The notes under the pieces are model-generated. The model saw nothing but the letters and a program-made list of their open reading frames with translations. It was not told where the DNA came from and ran no database searches. Below are positions 1 to 7,208 of a DNA stretch of 23,528 nt, in pieces. The DNA is from Flavobacteriales bacterium UBA7690. Its GTDB lineage: Bacteria > Bacteroidota > Bacteroidia > Flavobacteriales_F > PHOS-HE28. Position 1 is the first letter of the stretch. Each line of letters begins with the position of its first letter. The stretch spans positions 731-24,258 of the forward strand of contig DLGQ01000046.1 of assembly GCA_002482775.1 (NCBI GenBank), in the 5' to 3' direction. Both the position numbers and the translations under genes were made by a program.

Positions 1-299
1 CATTTCGGCCGCGTACAAGCGATTGTTTCCCCTACGTGCGCATTATCCGTCCCGTTCATTTCATCGACCAGCGATGAAGTGGTGCGTAGCATGCGTACCG
101 GGATCAGCGGTATGCCGGTGGATACGACGACAACGGTCTTCGTTCTCTTCCATGCCAACTTCGACCGTCACATCCGGCTGGGCAGAAACGTCTTCAGCAT
201 TCACGATGAGCGGCGGAGCCACAACGCCCCCCAATCCAATGATATCCGTCATCCCGCATGAGTTTGTCAAGGCCCGGGAAGAAGTTTGTGAAACCGGAG
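1..299. other. Left-edge stretch with no supported gene
   Basis: Short frames stay open on both strands. The plus frame beginning at base 1 runs to 261, and a minus frame covers 270-61. Neither gives a protein I recognise, neither has a clear ribosome binding site, and each reads as the mirror of the other. The plus frame could be the tail of a gene that starts outside the window. The minus frame could be debris continuing from the broken regulator next door. I do not call a gene here. Confidence 0.3.
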
Positions 300-309
300 A
301 ACAACAGCA

Positions 310-567
310 TCAGGTGCGCCGGCCACACGTCAACCACCCACCAACATGGCCATGTGTGCTGGCGACGAGGCCATCATCCTTTGGGTCGGTGAGGTAGCGA
401 ATCAACGATTCCATTACAGGCCCACAATGGTCGCGAGGTCCTCGCGGCTGATGCGGATCCCGAGGTTCCGGGTGTTCTCTTTCGCGTAGCGTTCGTGTAT
501 GTGACGCAGCGCCTGGGTCACGCGCTGACATACGCGGGCATAGGGCGAGCTGGAGCAATGCTGCTTT
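310..567 (-). pseudogene. Broken Crp/Fnr-family regulator, C-terminal fragment
   Basis: Read on the minus strand, 567 to about 414 gives a helical segment followed by 'RISREDLATIVG', which fits the first helices of a Crp/Fnr winged helix-turn-helix. The frame then hits TAA at 416-414. The match resumes in another frame as 'ESLIRYLTDPKDDGLVAS', the recognition helix and wing, and ends at 310. The two halves make one normal Crp/Fnr DNA-binding domain joined by a frameshift. The N-terminal cyclic-nucleotide-like domain is absent, and its place upstream is taken by the intact gene at 574-1011. In its family such a protein would control transcription in response to oxygen, nitric oxide or a nucleotide. 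Here it should be inactive. The assignment is from motif recognition, not alignment. Confidence 0.6.
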
Positions 568-573
568 TTTCCT

Positions 574-1011
574 TCACGTCGTCCGCCTGGGTACCTCTTT
601 CTTACGGCCGCGATAGTCGGCGAGCATACGACGAATTTCTCCTGAGGAGTGCAAGGTCAAGAAGTTCTGCAGGTGCGCTCGGTCGTACCGATGCGGTGCG
701 CCATTTGGTACATCTCGATCTACCGGTGTGATATGCCCACCCTGCACCAATGCCACTAAGCTGGACCGCCCGATATCAAGGAATTTGCAGGCGTCTCGGC
801 TGGTCAACAAACGTCCGCCACGACGTTCAGGTATGGATGATCTGACATCTCGTCCATCGAGTCTCGCTATCACTTTGATGATGTGCTGCTCCATGACCTC
901 GATCTGATTCTCTCGGTCGATCTGATCGATGCATACCAATAGCTGACGCTGTGCGCGCGTGCTATTTTTTGCCCGTGCCAAGGCTTGTTGTAAACGGTCA
1001 ATTTGTGTCAT
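574..1011 (-). CDS. Excisionase/MerR-type helix-turn-helix DNA-binding protein
   Basis: A 145-residue protein. The N-terminal half (about residues 1-55) is charged and helical and could form a coiled coil. Residues about 68-118 fit the helix-turn-helix_17/excisionase fold: 'LLTSRDACKFLDIGRSSL' for the helices and a short wing, 'PHRYDRAHLQNFL', of the type that follows in MerR/Xis proteins. The start at 1011 has a good ribosome binding site (AAAAGGA, about 7 nt upstream). Bacteroidota proteins of this type often sit on integrative elements next to an integrase or mobilisation gene, but no integrase is visible here. It lies directly in front of the broken Crp/Fnr fragment, which suggests an insertion or rearrangement. 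The DNA target is unknown. Confidence 0.75.
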   Translation of the reverse strand: MTQIDRLQQALARAKNSTRAQRQLLVCIDQIDRENQIEVMEQHIIKVIARLDGRDVRSSIPERRGGRLLTSRDACKFLDIGRSSLVALVQGGHITPVDRDVPNGAPHRYDRAHLQNFLTLHSSGEIRRMLADYRGRKKEVPRRTT

Positions 1012-1550
1012 CGTGCATTCCTTTTAACGTGCAACTTCATCCTTACTTCCAAGCATGGCCGCGACAGACCCATTTAGGTTCAAGTGGAATCCAGAAATAC
1101 AGGTTCTTAGCAGCGCCCCAGAGCGTCTACCTAGGTTCACCGCCTAATCGGCCGAAGTCGCGTGCTGGCCTGGCACGCATCCTTCCAGCAATGACTGGAT
1201 GGCCTATTGGCGATACAAACGTAGGGGCGTTTCGACGGAGCCCAAGGCCTTGGCCCTCAGATTTTTGGCTCGTCCTTTGTCTCCTACAACAAGTCACCGG
1301 CGAGCTTTCAATCGCCGGTGAAAGTTATTGTTTTCGCCGGCGTTGAACTGGCAAGGCTACGGGAAGGTATTTTAGCATAAGTATTTGGATGTTAACTATA
1401 ATACTAACCTATAATCTTGGAAACCTAAAGGTCATTGCCGGTAGAGAAATGTCGCGTATGATCGGTCAAGTGCGTCTGAAGGGTAATCTCCGGTTCGAAC
1501 TGACCGATTAGCTCGGAGTGTCGCATCCCGAATTCACGGCAGGACTTACG
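1012..1550. other. Gene-free stretch with hairpin and AT-rich segment
   Basis: I find no reading frame with recognisable protein features on either strand over about 540 bases. The stretch holds a perfect hairpin at 1295-1320, an AT-rich segment at about 1366-1430 that stands out against the GC-rich surroundings, and an 8-bp inverted pair, ATCGGTCA at 1460-1467 and TGACCGAT at 1501-1508. A 20-codon plus frame starting at 1449 is too short to support. Debris between mobile-element remnants is the simplest reading. Confidence 0.5.
1295..1320. repeat. Perfect 9-bp hairpin
   Basis: CACCGGCGA at 1295-1303 and TCGCCGGTG at 1312-1320 are exact reverse complements separated by an 8-nt loop. A competing pairing, CTTTCA at 1305-1310 with TGAAAG at 1319-1324, overlaps it, and another GC palindrome (CGCCGGCG) follows near 1335-1342. 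There is no T-tract, so a standard intrinsic terminator is unlikely. A folded recombination site, an element end or a REP-like unit are possible. Confidence 0.6.
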
Positions 1551-1817
1551 CTACTTACCGCGGATCACCTTTGGTCCCAGCTTCACCGCGCTTTCAACGG
1601 CCAATTGCAGCAGGCCGGACGCTTTCCGGATGCGACCGGAGAGGAGGTAGAGGCCTCAGCCCAGGATGGAATAGCGCTGCGTGACATCAGGAAAGTGCGA
1701 GCCATCGAAGAGGAAGCCTTCGCGGTCCATGTAGCAGCCGAACTCCATGCGTTCGGCGGTCTTTATGGTGCGGGGTTTTAGGCGAACGACATAAACGAAG
1801 GCCAGCCCAAGTGTAAT
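1551..1817 (-). pseudogene. 3' remnant of a DNA polymerase III alpha (DnaE)-like gene
   Basis: The minus strand from about 1817 reads 'VRLKPRTIKTAERMEFG' then 'DREGFLFDGSHFPDVTQRY'. This resembles the C-terminal OB-like part of short Bacteroidota DNA polymerase III alpha proteins, where a segment like 'MxFGxFxDxxGxFFDTxHFP' precedes 'GxGxYxLxGxV'. An in-frame TGA at 1658-1656 interrupts it. Reading on in the same frame gives 'GLYLLSGRI' and a plausible end at 1551 (TAG). The TGA could be a mutated CGA (Arg). No catalytic palm domain is left upstream, so this is a decayed tail. In the family the protein would be a replicative or SOS translesion polymerase subunit. The call rests on remembered family motifs only. 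Confidence 0.5.
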
Positions 1818-1977
1818 CCCGGTGGCTTCCTTCTCCAATGTGGGTCTCGCCAAGTTGAGGGGCGCACGCTGGTGGGGAGGCCGTTGGCACGCCAGGTGCA
1901 AGTTCTCGATAGGCGCCTTCATCCCGCGCGGTGGCAAAGTAAATGTGGGTCGGCAGCTACCATGACGCCTGTTGGCC

Positions 1978-2949
1978 TTAAAGCCCCGCCCAGCAAAGCG
2001 AGTGGGAACCTTGCACACCTTTAACATTCGTTGTCCTCACAACCAGCACCCCGGGGGCCAGGTTGTTGATATCCAGGCCGGATGCAGCCGCTGGGCCGAA
2101 TGCCGTGCGCACCAAACGGCCGGCCGCATCCATCACCTCCACTTGCCGGTACGCGGTACCTCCAAGGCACTGGATGCGAAGAATTCCGTTCACCACTGTG
2201 AGTTCCACGCCAACAGTCCTCGTTTCCGGTATCGCGTTCATGCTTCCGATGCACGCTTCGTGCAGAACGAACGGGCTCACCATACCATTTTCGATGAACA
2301 CGGTCGGTGAGGCAGGCGAGTTCCACCATCCACTCCCGTTCATCCGGAAGTGCAGGTCCACACCTGTACCCGACACCTCCGACATGCCGAGGGAATACGT
2401 GCCTGGGGCCAGGCAGACAGTGTCGGTCATTTGTGTCGAACCTGCAGGGATCACCAAGGTGCCTGTCGCTACGCTGACGGCATTGTCATCCAACACCATC
2501 CAGTAACATTCGCGATCGCTCACACTGCCGCCCTGGTCGCTCACAAAAGGATACACCTCAACGCAGGGCGGGGGTGGGCAGAGGTCCGCTTGAAGTTCGA
2601 ATGCACAGGCCACGGCATTGTCGACTCGCACGTGCAGCGTTGCGGCGAAGGGTCCCACCGGAACATTCGCCCCTGACACCAGTGGAAGCAGGAAGGTCTG
2701 ATCAGGGCCTATCACGAAGAAGTTATCATGATCCCGGGCGAGCGTGTCCCCATTGCCATCGAACAGTACCAACGACGGGTAGTTGAACCCACCTCCACCG
2801 GTATTCAACGTCCTCACCTCCACGATCGATGGGTCGAATGCGCTGTAGCGAATGGAAGCGATGCTCAAGGAATTGCAATCGTCCTGAGCGATGAGGCCGG
2901 ATGGTAACAGCAGGAACAGGAAGGCGGCGGTAACGGTGCGTGCGGACAT
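1978..2949 (-). CDS. T9SS type A cargo protein of unknown function
   Basis: A 323-residue secreted protein. The start at 2949 is chosen because it opens a normal signal peptide (MSARTVTAAFLFLLLPSGLIAQ). An upstream in-frame start at 3003 would put 18 polar residues in front and overlap the likely promoter. The body is rich in Gly, Val and Thr with scattered Cys, consistent with beta-sandwich modules; residues of about 150-235 look like a short Ig-like or pre-peptidase-like domain ('CYWMVLDDNAVSVATGTLVI'). The last 75 or so residues are a T9SS sorting domain with 'VEVMDAAGRLV' and 'LAPGVLVVRT'. The protein should cross the outer membrane through the type IX system and be anchored or released. 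It is divergent from the propeller gene at 3124. No specific activity can be read. Confidence 0.8.
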   Translation of the reverse strand: MSARTVTAAFLFLLLPSGLIAQDDCNSLSIASIRYSAFDPSIVEVRTLNTGGGGFNYPSLVLFDGNGDTLARDHDNFFVIGPDQTFLLPLVSGANVPVGPFAATLHVRVDNAVACAFELQADLCPPPPCVEVYPFVSDQGGSVSDRECYWMVLDDNAVSVATGTLVIPAGSTQMTDTVCLAPGTYSLGMSEVSGTGVDLHFRMNGSGWWNSPASPTVFIENGMVSPFVLHEACIGSMNAIPETRTVGVELTVVNGILRIQCLGGTAYRQVEVMDAAGRLVRTAFGPAAASGLDINNLAPGVLVVRTTNVKGVQGSHSLCWAGL

Positions 2950-2972
2950 GTTCGATGGCTTTTGGTCGCATA

Positions 2973-3003
2973 CAAAGGTCGCTCCGCTGATCGGCTGGTC
3001 CAA
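2973..3003 (-). promoter_or_regulatory. Candidate Bacteroidota-type promoter for the 2949 gene
   Basis: On the minus strand TTG (3003-3001) is followed after 20 nt by GACCTTTG (2980-2973). The Bacteroidota sigma-70 consensus is TTG, about 19-21 nt, then TAnnTTTG, so the -7 box has one mismatch. It ends 23 nt before the chosen ATG at 2949, a normal distance. The site is in the 174-bp gap between two divergent T9SS genes. Confidence 0.4.
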
Positions 3004-3123
3004 TGGACGTACCCCGGCAATGCTTGCACAATTCCCCTACCGCGCATTGTCCAACACTTCCCGGTATCCGTCCTATCCCCTGGCAGTATGGCCTACCTAG
3101 TTTCGTGGTCCGATCCCCACGCC

Positions 3124-4377
3124 ATGAAACACCTGCTTGCACTTGCGGCAATTGGTCTTGGTCAAATGGCTGCCGGTCAATGGCAGCTCAGTTCCTACTT
3201 GACCGATGACCCGAACGACCTCTTCGCCGCGAACGCGGATACGGTCGTCATCACCGATGGGAACGGCAGGTTGGTGCGCACCCTCGATGGCGGCGGTACA
3301 TGGTCCGCGTTCCAAACGGAGTTCGTGAACTCCTGGTTCCTCGCGGTCCATTTTCCCACAGCGGCGGTGGGTTACGCTTGCGGCGGTACTGCGTTCGGGG
3401 AATACAAGAACTGCATCGCGAAGACCACCGATGGTGGACTTACTTGGGATACGCTTACATCCAATGCCTACCCGGGCTACGAGTTCCGGGATATCCATTT
3501 TGTGAACGAAGCAACAGGCTTCGTGGCCGGCGATACATACTCCGGCTTGATGAAGACCACCGATGGTGGGGATTCGTTCCTGCCGGTCGGTGGTGGTGTC
3601 CTTCCACGCATACAGGCGATCGAGTTCATCACCGACCAGATCGGCTTTGTGACTTCCTGGCAGTATGACGGTGCGGCGGCGGTGACCACGATCCAACGGA
3701 CCACCGATCAGGGCGGATCATGGGAGACGGTCTATTCGGACGAAATGGCCACCATCACCGGGCTGGATCATCGGCGTATCAACGCGATCCAGTTCGTCGA
3801 TGCGCAGAACGGGTTCGCTGTTGGAGGCAATGGCACCTTCTTGCGCACGACCGATGGCGGCTTCAATTGGGAGTCTTCCGTGGTGCCGCCCGGCAGCAGT
3901 GATCTTACCGCCTTATGGTTCACCTCGGCACAGGTCGGCTACACCAATACGGCAGGCACCATAAGCCGCACGGCGGATGGTGGCGCAAGCTGGGCCATCC
4001 AATCGGTCGTGCCCGTCTCTCTGGCGCGCAAGGTGATGATGTTGACCGAGGATTTGGGGTATGCGATCACGGATGACGGCGTGTACAAGACCGGCAATGC
4101 CGGTGGAGCGAACGCGGTCGGGGAGCAGGGTTCCTCATTGCATTTTCACTTGTATCCGAACCCGGTGAGCAATCGCCTCTTCATTCGTGGCCTTGATCGC
4201 ACCACCACCGATCGCATGGAGGTGGTGAACATGATGGGCGAGATCATGCTGGTGTTGGAAGGGAATCACGACGAGATCGATGTTCAAGCGCTTCCAGTTG
4301 GTATGTACACGTTGATCGTTATGGGCAGAAATGCATTGGCAAAGCAGGTGTTCATCGTCACTGGGAATGGGAAGTAA
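3124..4377 (+). CDS. Ycf48/BNR-like beta-propeller protein with T9SS sorting domain
   Basis: A 417-residue secreted protein with signal peptide MKHLLALAAIGLGQMAAGQ. The longer in-frame opening from 2962 lacks signal-peptide character at its N-terminus, so 3124 is preferred. The body carries about six Asp-box-like repeats with spacing typical of a Ycf48/sortilin-type propeller: 'TLDGGGTWS', 'TTDGGLTWD', 'TTDGGDSF', 'TTDQGGSWE', 'TTDGGFNWE' and 'TADGGASWA'. Between them are strands such as 'IHFVNEATGFVAG'. The C-terminal 80 or so residues are a T9SS type A domain starting 'FHLYPNPVSNRLFI' and containing 'LPVGMYTLIV'. Proteins of this class are surface-displayed scaffolds or adhesins in Bacteroidota. 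The Asp-box fold alone does not show an enzyme, and no catalytic residues were identified. Confidence 0.85.
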   Translation: MKHLLALAAIGLGQMAAGQWQLSSYLTDDPNDLFAANADTVVITDGNGRLVRTLDGGGTWSAFQTEFVNSWFLAVHFPTAAVGYACGGTAFGEYKNCIAKTTDGGLTWDTLTSNAYPGYEFRDIHFVNEATGFVAGDTYSGLMKTTDGGDSFLPVGGGVLPRIQAIEFITDQIGFVTSWQYDGAAAVTTIQRTTDQGGSWETVYSDEMATITGLDHRRINAIQFVDAQNGFAVGGNGTFLRTTDGGFNWESSVVPPGSSDLTALWFTSAQVGYTNTAGTISRTADGGASWAIQSVVPVSLARKVMMLTEDLGYAITDDGVYKTGNAGGANAVGEQGSSLHFHLYPNPVSNRLFIRGLDRTTTDRMEVVNMMGEIMLVLEGNHDEIDVQALPVGMYTLIVMGRNALAKQVFIVTGNGK

Positions 4378-4445
4378 CCCTGGCAGGATATACGCCCCCG
4401 TGCTCCATTGAATACGATCAAAGGCGCCCAATGGCAGATCCCACC

Positions 4446-4793
4446 TTAGAGGAATACCCCGAAGAACGCAAGTATTGACTTGAACCCAAATCGCCGCCCA
4501 GTTGAAGGAAAGAACCACGCAACTGCACGCCAGATGCTGGCACGCCACACTGCCGCCCAGGATAGTGCAGCGAGATTGAACGTTAGGTCATTGTCGTTCA
4601 ATCCTTGCACAAGGCTTGGTACGACACTATTAGCCGTTGACACCACCAGTGGTGTCGGAACAGACAATACGCAGGTTTCTTCTGCTGGAGGAAAAATAAC
4701 TGGTTCCGCTGGCTGAGTGAAGAGATTCCAGTCGCACTTGTTCTTGTTCTGATCCTGTTCTGTGGAGTTCTTGCCTTTCGGACTTTTGCTCAT
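4446..4793 (-). CDS. Possible small hypothetical protein
   Basis: A 115-residue reading frame. The N-terminus is charged (MSKSPKGKNSTEQDQNKNK). It is followed by a Pro/Val-rich middle and a C-terminus rich in Trp, Ala and Phe (about residues 75-115) that could be membrane-associated. I recognise no family. The region is visibly less GC-rich than the neighbouring genes. The ribosome binding site is weak (ACTAAA directly before ATG), which is not unusual in Bacteroidota. It is convergent with the propeller gene and lies 36 bases after the ORF at 4830-5045, so the two could be co-transcribed. It may be a chance frame. Confidence 0.35.
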   Translation of the reverse strand: MSKSPKGKNSTEQDQNKNKCDWNLFTQPAEPVIFPPAEETCVLSVPTPLVVSTANSVVPSLVQGLNDNDLTFNLAALSWAAVWRASIWRAVAWFFPSTGRRFGFKSILAFFGVFL

Positions 4794-4829
4794 TTTAGTT
4801 CAGTGGTCTGTGGTGGTGAGTGACCAGTC

Positions 4830-5045
4830 TTACGCCTGATCATACTGGTCGTTCCAACTATTCGACAGAAGTCTTCCTTCGCATCGATAAATTGGCACAT
4901 GCACCGCACCAGAATGCATCAACTTGGTATGCCCATGATGGGCACAGTCGGCTGTTGCCAAGCAGGCACACAAGCCACACCTATTGAAAGGATCGGCGGT
5001 CAGCACAACCACAACTCCCCCACCAGAAAATAGCCGCGAAGGCAT
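4830..5045 (-). CDS. Possible small Cys/His-containing hypothetical protein
   Basis: A 71-residue frame with a cluster of Cys and His in the middle: 'CGLCACLATADCAHHGHTKL', then 'HSGAVHVPIYRC'. The spacing could bind a metal, but it matches no zinc-finger or metallothionein family I know. No ribosome binding site is visible. The base composition resembles the ORF at 4446-4793 more than the GC-rich neighbours, so the pair may be one small acquired unit or a non-coding region with chance frames. Confidence 0.28.
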   Translation of the reverse strand: MPSRLFSGGGVVVVLTADPFNRCGLCACLATADCAHHGHTKLMHSGAVHVPIYRCEGRLLSNSWNDQYDQA

Positions 5046-5059
5046 GCGCGAGGAAGTTT

Positions 5060-5117
5060 GACCGGTAGGGCCTTTATACCACTGTAGGTCTCCGCTTCGG
5101 GACCCTGCGTTCCGGTC
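5060..5117. repeat. Nested inverted-repeat structure
   Basis: GACCGG at 5060-5065 is the exact reverse complement of CCGGTC at 5112-5117. Just inside, AGGG (5067-5070) can pair with CCCT (5103-5106), and an alternative inner hairpin GGTCTC/GGGACC lies at 5087-5104. It sits in a gene-poor spacer and has no T-tract. It could be a structured RNA leader, a REP-like element or chance. Confidence 0.35.
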
Positions 5118-5270
5118 GGCTTTGCGCTGGTCGACGCTATCCGAGAGGCGATACGAAAATCACATCCCCGAACTGAGAACTACCGCGGTGATCTACGTGG
5201 ACATCCGGTTCGAACAACTCACCGGCACGGTTCTGGTGAAGCACCGCACGCCCCCTTCGCACCACCTCAC

Positions 5271-5694
5271 ATGCATTCGTTCATCCACGTCCCGTTCGCC
5301 GGGTTGCTGCTCACCCTTCCTGGCGGGCAAAAGGAACCACGCACGCCCTGCCCATGTTGTGCAACCGTGGTGGTGGTATCCGACACCGCTCTTGCGCACC
5401 ATCCGGGTTTCGAAGGGATCGCAGACACCAGCGCCACCTACCGGCTTGGCTTCTTGAACGCCACCGGCACAGCAAAAGAGAGGTGCAGCGCCTTCTGGGG
5501 AAGATGGACCTGGCAACCGGAGGATCCGTGAAATGCGATAACGCCTTCCTGCGATCGCTTTGCCTGAACAGCCCCGCCGGATCCTGTCTTGGGTCCGTGG
5601 AGATCAAAGCCGTGGGGCCCTTGCATTTCATGCCCGATGGTTCGTGAACATCACGTTGCGCTACCGCGCTCGTGAATACAGGCTCATGCTCTGA
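5271..5694 (+). pseudogene. Possible frameshifted remnant with CPCC motif
   Basis: The frame from ATG 5271 begins like a short signal peptide (MHSFIHVPFAGLLLTLPGG) and carries 'PCPCCATVVVVSDTALAHHPGFEG' (16 of these residues resemble normal coding), then stops at 5531. Protein-like sequence seems to continue in a second frame ('CDNAFLRSLCLNSPAG') to 5647 and in a third ('FVNITLRYRAREYRLML') to the TGA at 5692-5694. Two frame changes in the same direction suggest a decayed gene. I recognise no family, and the alternative is an unselected spacer of about 750 bases (5046-5796) with no gene at all. Confidence 0.28.
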
Positions 5695-5796
5695 CGGTCC
5701 CAGAAAGTGCTTGAGGATGACACGGCCTTTTTGAACTCTGGATGGCCGGGACGGAGGCTCAACGCCACCCATACCCTCGCACCAAAGTTCCCAGCC

Positions 5797-6567
5797 ATGC
5801 ACCGTGCCCTGATCGTTTGCGCAACCCTGTTCGGCACTACCGCTCTTTCGGCGCAAAGCGTGGCGTTGGACGTGACCAAGACCGATTGTGAAGGTGTGCT
5901 GCATCCATTGTACGCCGAGTTGGAGGAAGGCCGTGTGATCGTACAGGAGTATGCCATGGTAACAGGTTGCGCGGGTTGCTGGCAGGCCGCCGAAGCGATC
6001 ATGTCGGTGGTGGATGCATTCGAAGCATCCCATCCTGGGCGCGTGGAGTTCTACGCCACCGGTTACGATGATGTATACACCTGCCCGCAGATGAACACCT
6101 GGCAGAGTGCTCATTCGTTGACACCCGTGCTGTTCACGAACGGGGCCGCGGAGGTGGACTATTATGGTGGCATGGGCATGCCTACCGTGGTTGTGCTGGG
6201 TGGCGGTGCTGCCCACGGCGTGTATGCCAAATGGATCGGCTTCGGGGCATGGCTTATTGAAGACCTGACGGATTCGATCCAGATCGCCTTGGATGCGACG
6301 ATCGGCATACGCGAGAACACCTCTCCAACGATCTCCTTGTTCCCTTCGCCTGCTGGCGATGTGGTGAACATCAGCTTGGAAGGTCCCGATCGGATCGCAC
6401 AGGTGCAACTACTGGATCTTGCAGGTCGGCTGGTCGCGCAGAGCGGTCAACTTGATATGCCCACTGCGCTGATGGATACGGCCGACTTGCCTTCCGGAAT
6501 GTATGTGGCCCACATCATTACACGATCCGGGGCCGTGCTGCGCTCACCGTTCCAAGTCGGCAGGTAA
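5797..6567 (+). CDS. Thioredoxin-like T9SS cargo protein (copy 1)
   Basis: A 256-residue secreted protein. The start at 5797 gives signal peptide MHRALIVCATLFGTTALSAQ; the frame extends upstream to 5707 but without signal-peptide features. Residues about 25-175 fit a thioredoxin fold: 'TDCEG', a CxxC pair C58-AG-C61 where the active site belongs, a strand 'RVEFYATGY', C96, and 'GMGMPTVVVLGGG' with the expected cis-proline (P129). The last 80 residues are a T9SS domain ('LFPSPAGDVVNI', 'LDLAGRLV', 'LPSGMYVAHI'). It is a clear paralogue of the protein at 8966-9709. The expected role is disulfide or metal-thiol chemistry at the cell surface. The substrate is unknown. It opens the copper-related plus-strand island. 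Confidence 0.82.
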   Translation: MHRALIVCATLFGTTALSAQSVALDVTKTDCEGVLHPLYAELEEGRVIVQEYAMVTGCAGCWQAAEAIMSVVDAFEASHPGRVEFYATGYDDVYTCPQMNTWQSAHSLTPVLFTNGAAEVDYYGGMGMPTVVVLGGGAAHGVYAKWIGFGAWLIEDLTDSIQIALDATIGIRENTSPTISLFPSPAGDVVNISLEGPDRIAQVQLLDLAGRLVAQSGQLDMPTALMDTADLPSGMYVAHIITRSGAVLRSPFQVGR

Positions 6568-6723
6568 CCGTTCGTTCTTGGGCGGTGCCCGGGAAGCGAA
6601 GCGATAGTGGTCAAGAAGTGATCAATGCCGTCTCCTTCCTCAGCGTTGCCCTCCAAGACAGCGACCGATCGTGCGGGGTGCAGCGCACAATGCCCCCTTC
6701 AATGGATTAAGTTCGCACTTCGC

Positions 6724-7131
6724 ATGAAGGCCCCCGCTCCTCTCCGCTTTACCGCCACCCTTCTGGGTCTGTGGTTCCTGGTGGCTTGCGCACTGCCGCC
6801 CCTGTGGCGGATGAACTGTTCAAAGACCGGGCGTGCGGTGGTGGAGTGGTTCAACGCCACCCCATGCATGGAGGATCCAGGTACGACACCGGAAGCGGCG
6901 AAATTGGAGGCTACTTGCTGTAGCTACACGCACGCTTCCATGGAGTTAAGCCCCACCCTGCACAAGGAGGGTGCGAGTGCTTTGGTAATGCCAGCAGTGC
7001 TCCAAAGCGCGGCTCTTGTTTCCGCTGGCTTTGCAAGCATCGTCATGGTCGTGCAACGACCCACTGCCCATGCACCACCCTTGTGGCGCGTGTTGCAACG
7101 CCTGGCCCTGAGCGGCCAGTTCCTGCTCTAG
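6724..7131 (+). CDS. Small Cys-rich membrane protein
   Basis: A 135-residue protein starting at ATG 6724, chosen because it begins a hydrophobic signal/anchor (about residues 8-27); the frame is open from 6625. Cysteines follow at C32 ('MNCSKTG'), C48, and an adjacent pair C65-C66 ('ATCCSYTH'). A second hydrophobic segment spans about residues 92-111, followed by 'APPLWR' near 117-122. The CC pair, two membrane segments and a late PP recall small Bacteroidota membrane proteins (HYC_CC_PP type) often found beside metal transport genes, but the match is from memory and partial. It precedes the multicopper oxidase by 77 bases, so a role in copper binding or delivery at the membrane is a reasonable guess. 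Confidence 0.6.
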   Translation: MKAPAPLRFTATLLGLWFLVACALPPLWRMNCSKTGRAVVEWFNATPCMEDPGTTPEAAKLEATCCSYTHASMELSPTLHKEGASALVMPAVLQSAALVSAGFASIVMVVQRPTAHAPPLWRVLQRLALSGQFLL

Positions 7132-7208
7132 TACGCGTAGCGATCCCTGTTCCCGCATTCGCCGGGCCAGTAAGCCGTGCATTTCCTTTTCGCTATCGCC
7201 TTTCGTAA

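Noticed and set aside
1449..1511. A 20-codon plus-strand frame (MSRMIGQVRLKGNLRFELTD)
   Set aside because: It looks protein-like but is too short, with no ribosome binding site or known family. The 8-bp inverted pair around it may be chance.
3124..4377. Calling the Asp-box protein a photosystem II assembly factor
   Set aside because: The Ycf48 name describes the repeat fold only. The protein has a T9SS domain and no photosynthesis genes are nearby.
5046..5130. tRNA-like appearance of the stem-rich segment
   Set aside because: No acceptor stem, anticodon arm or T-loop (GGTTCGAATCC-type) could be laid out.
5311..6408. A 365-codon open frame on the minus strand
   Set aside because: It runs antisense through the thioredoxin-like gene and shows no recognisable domain or ribosome binding site.
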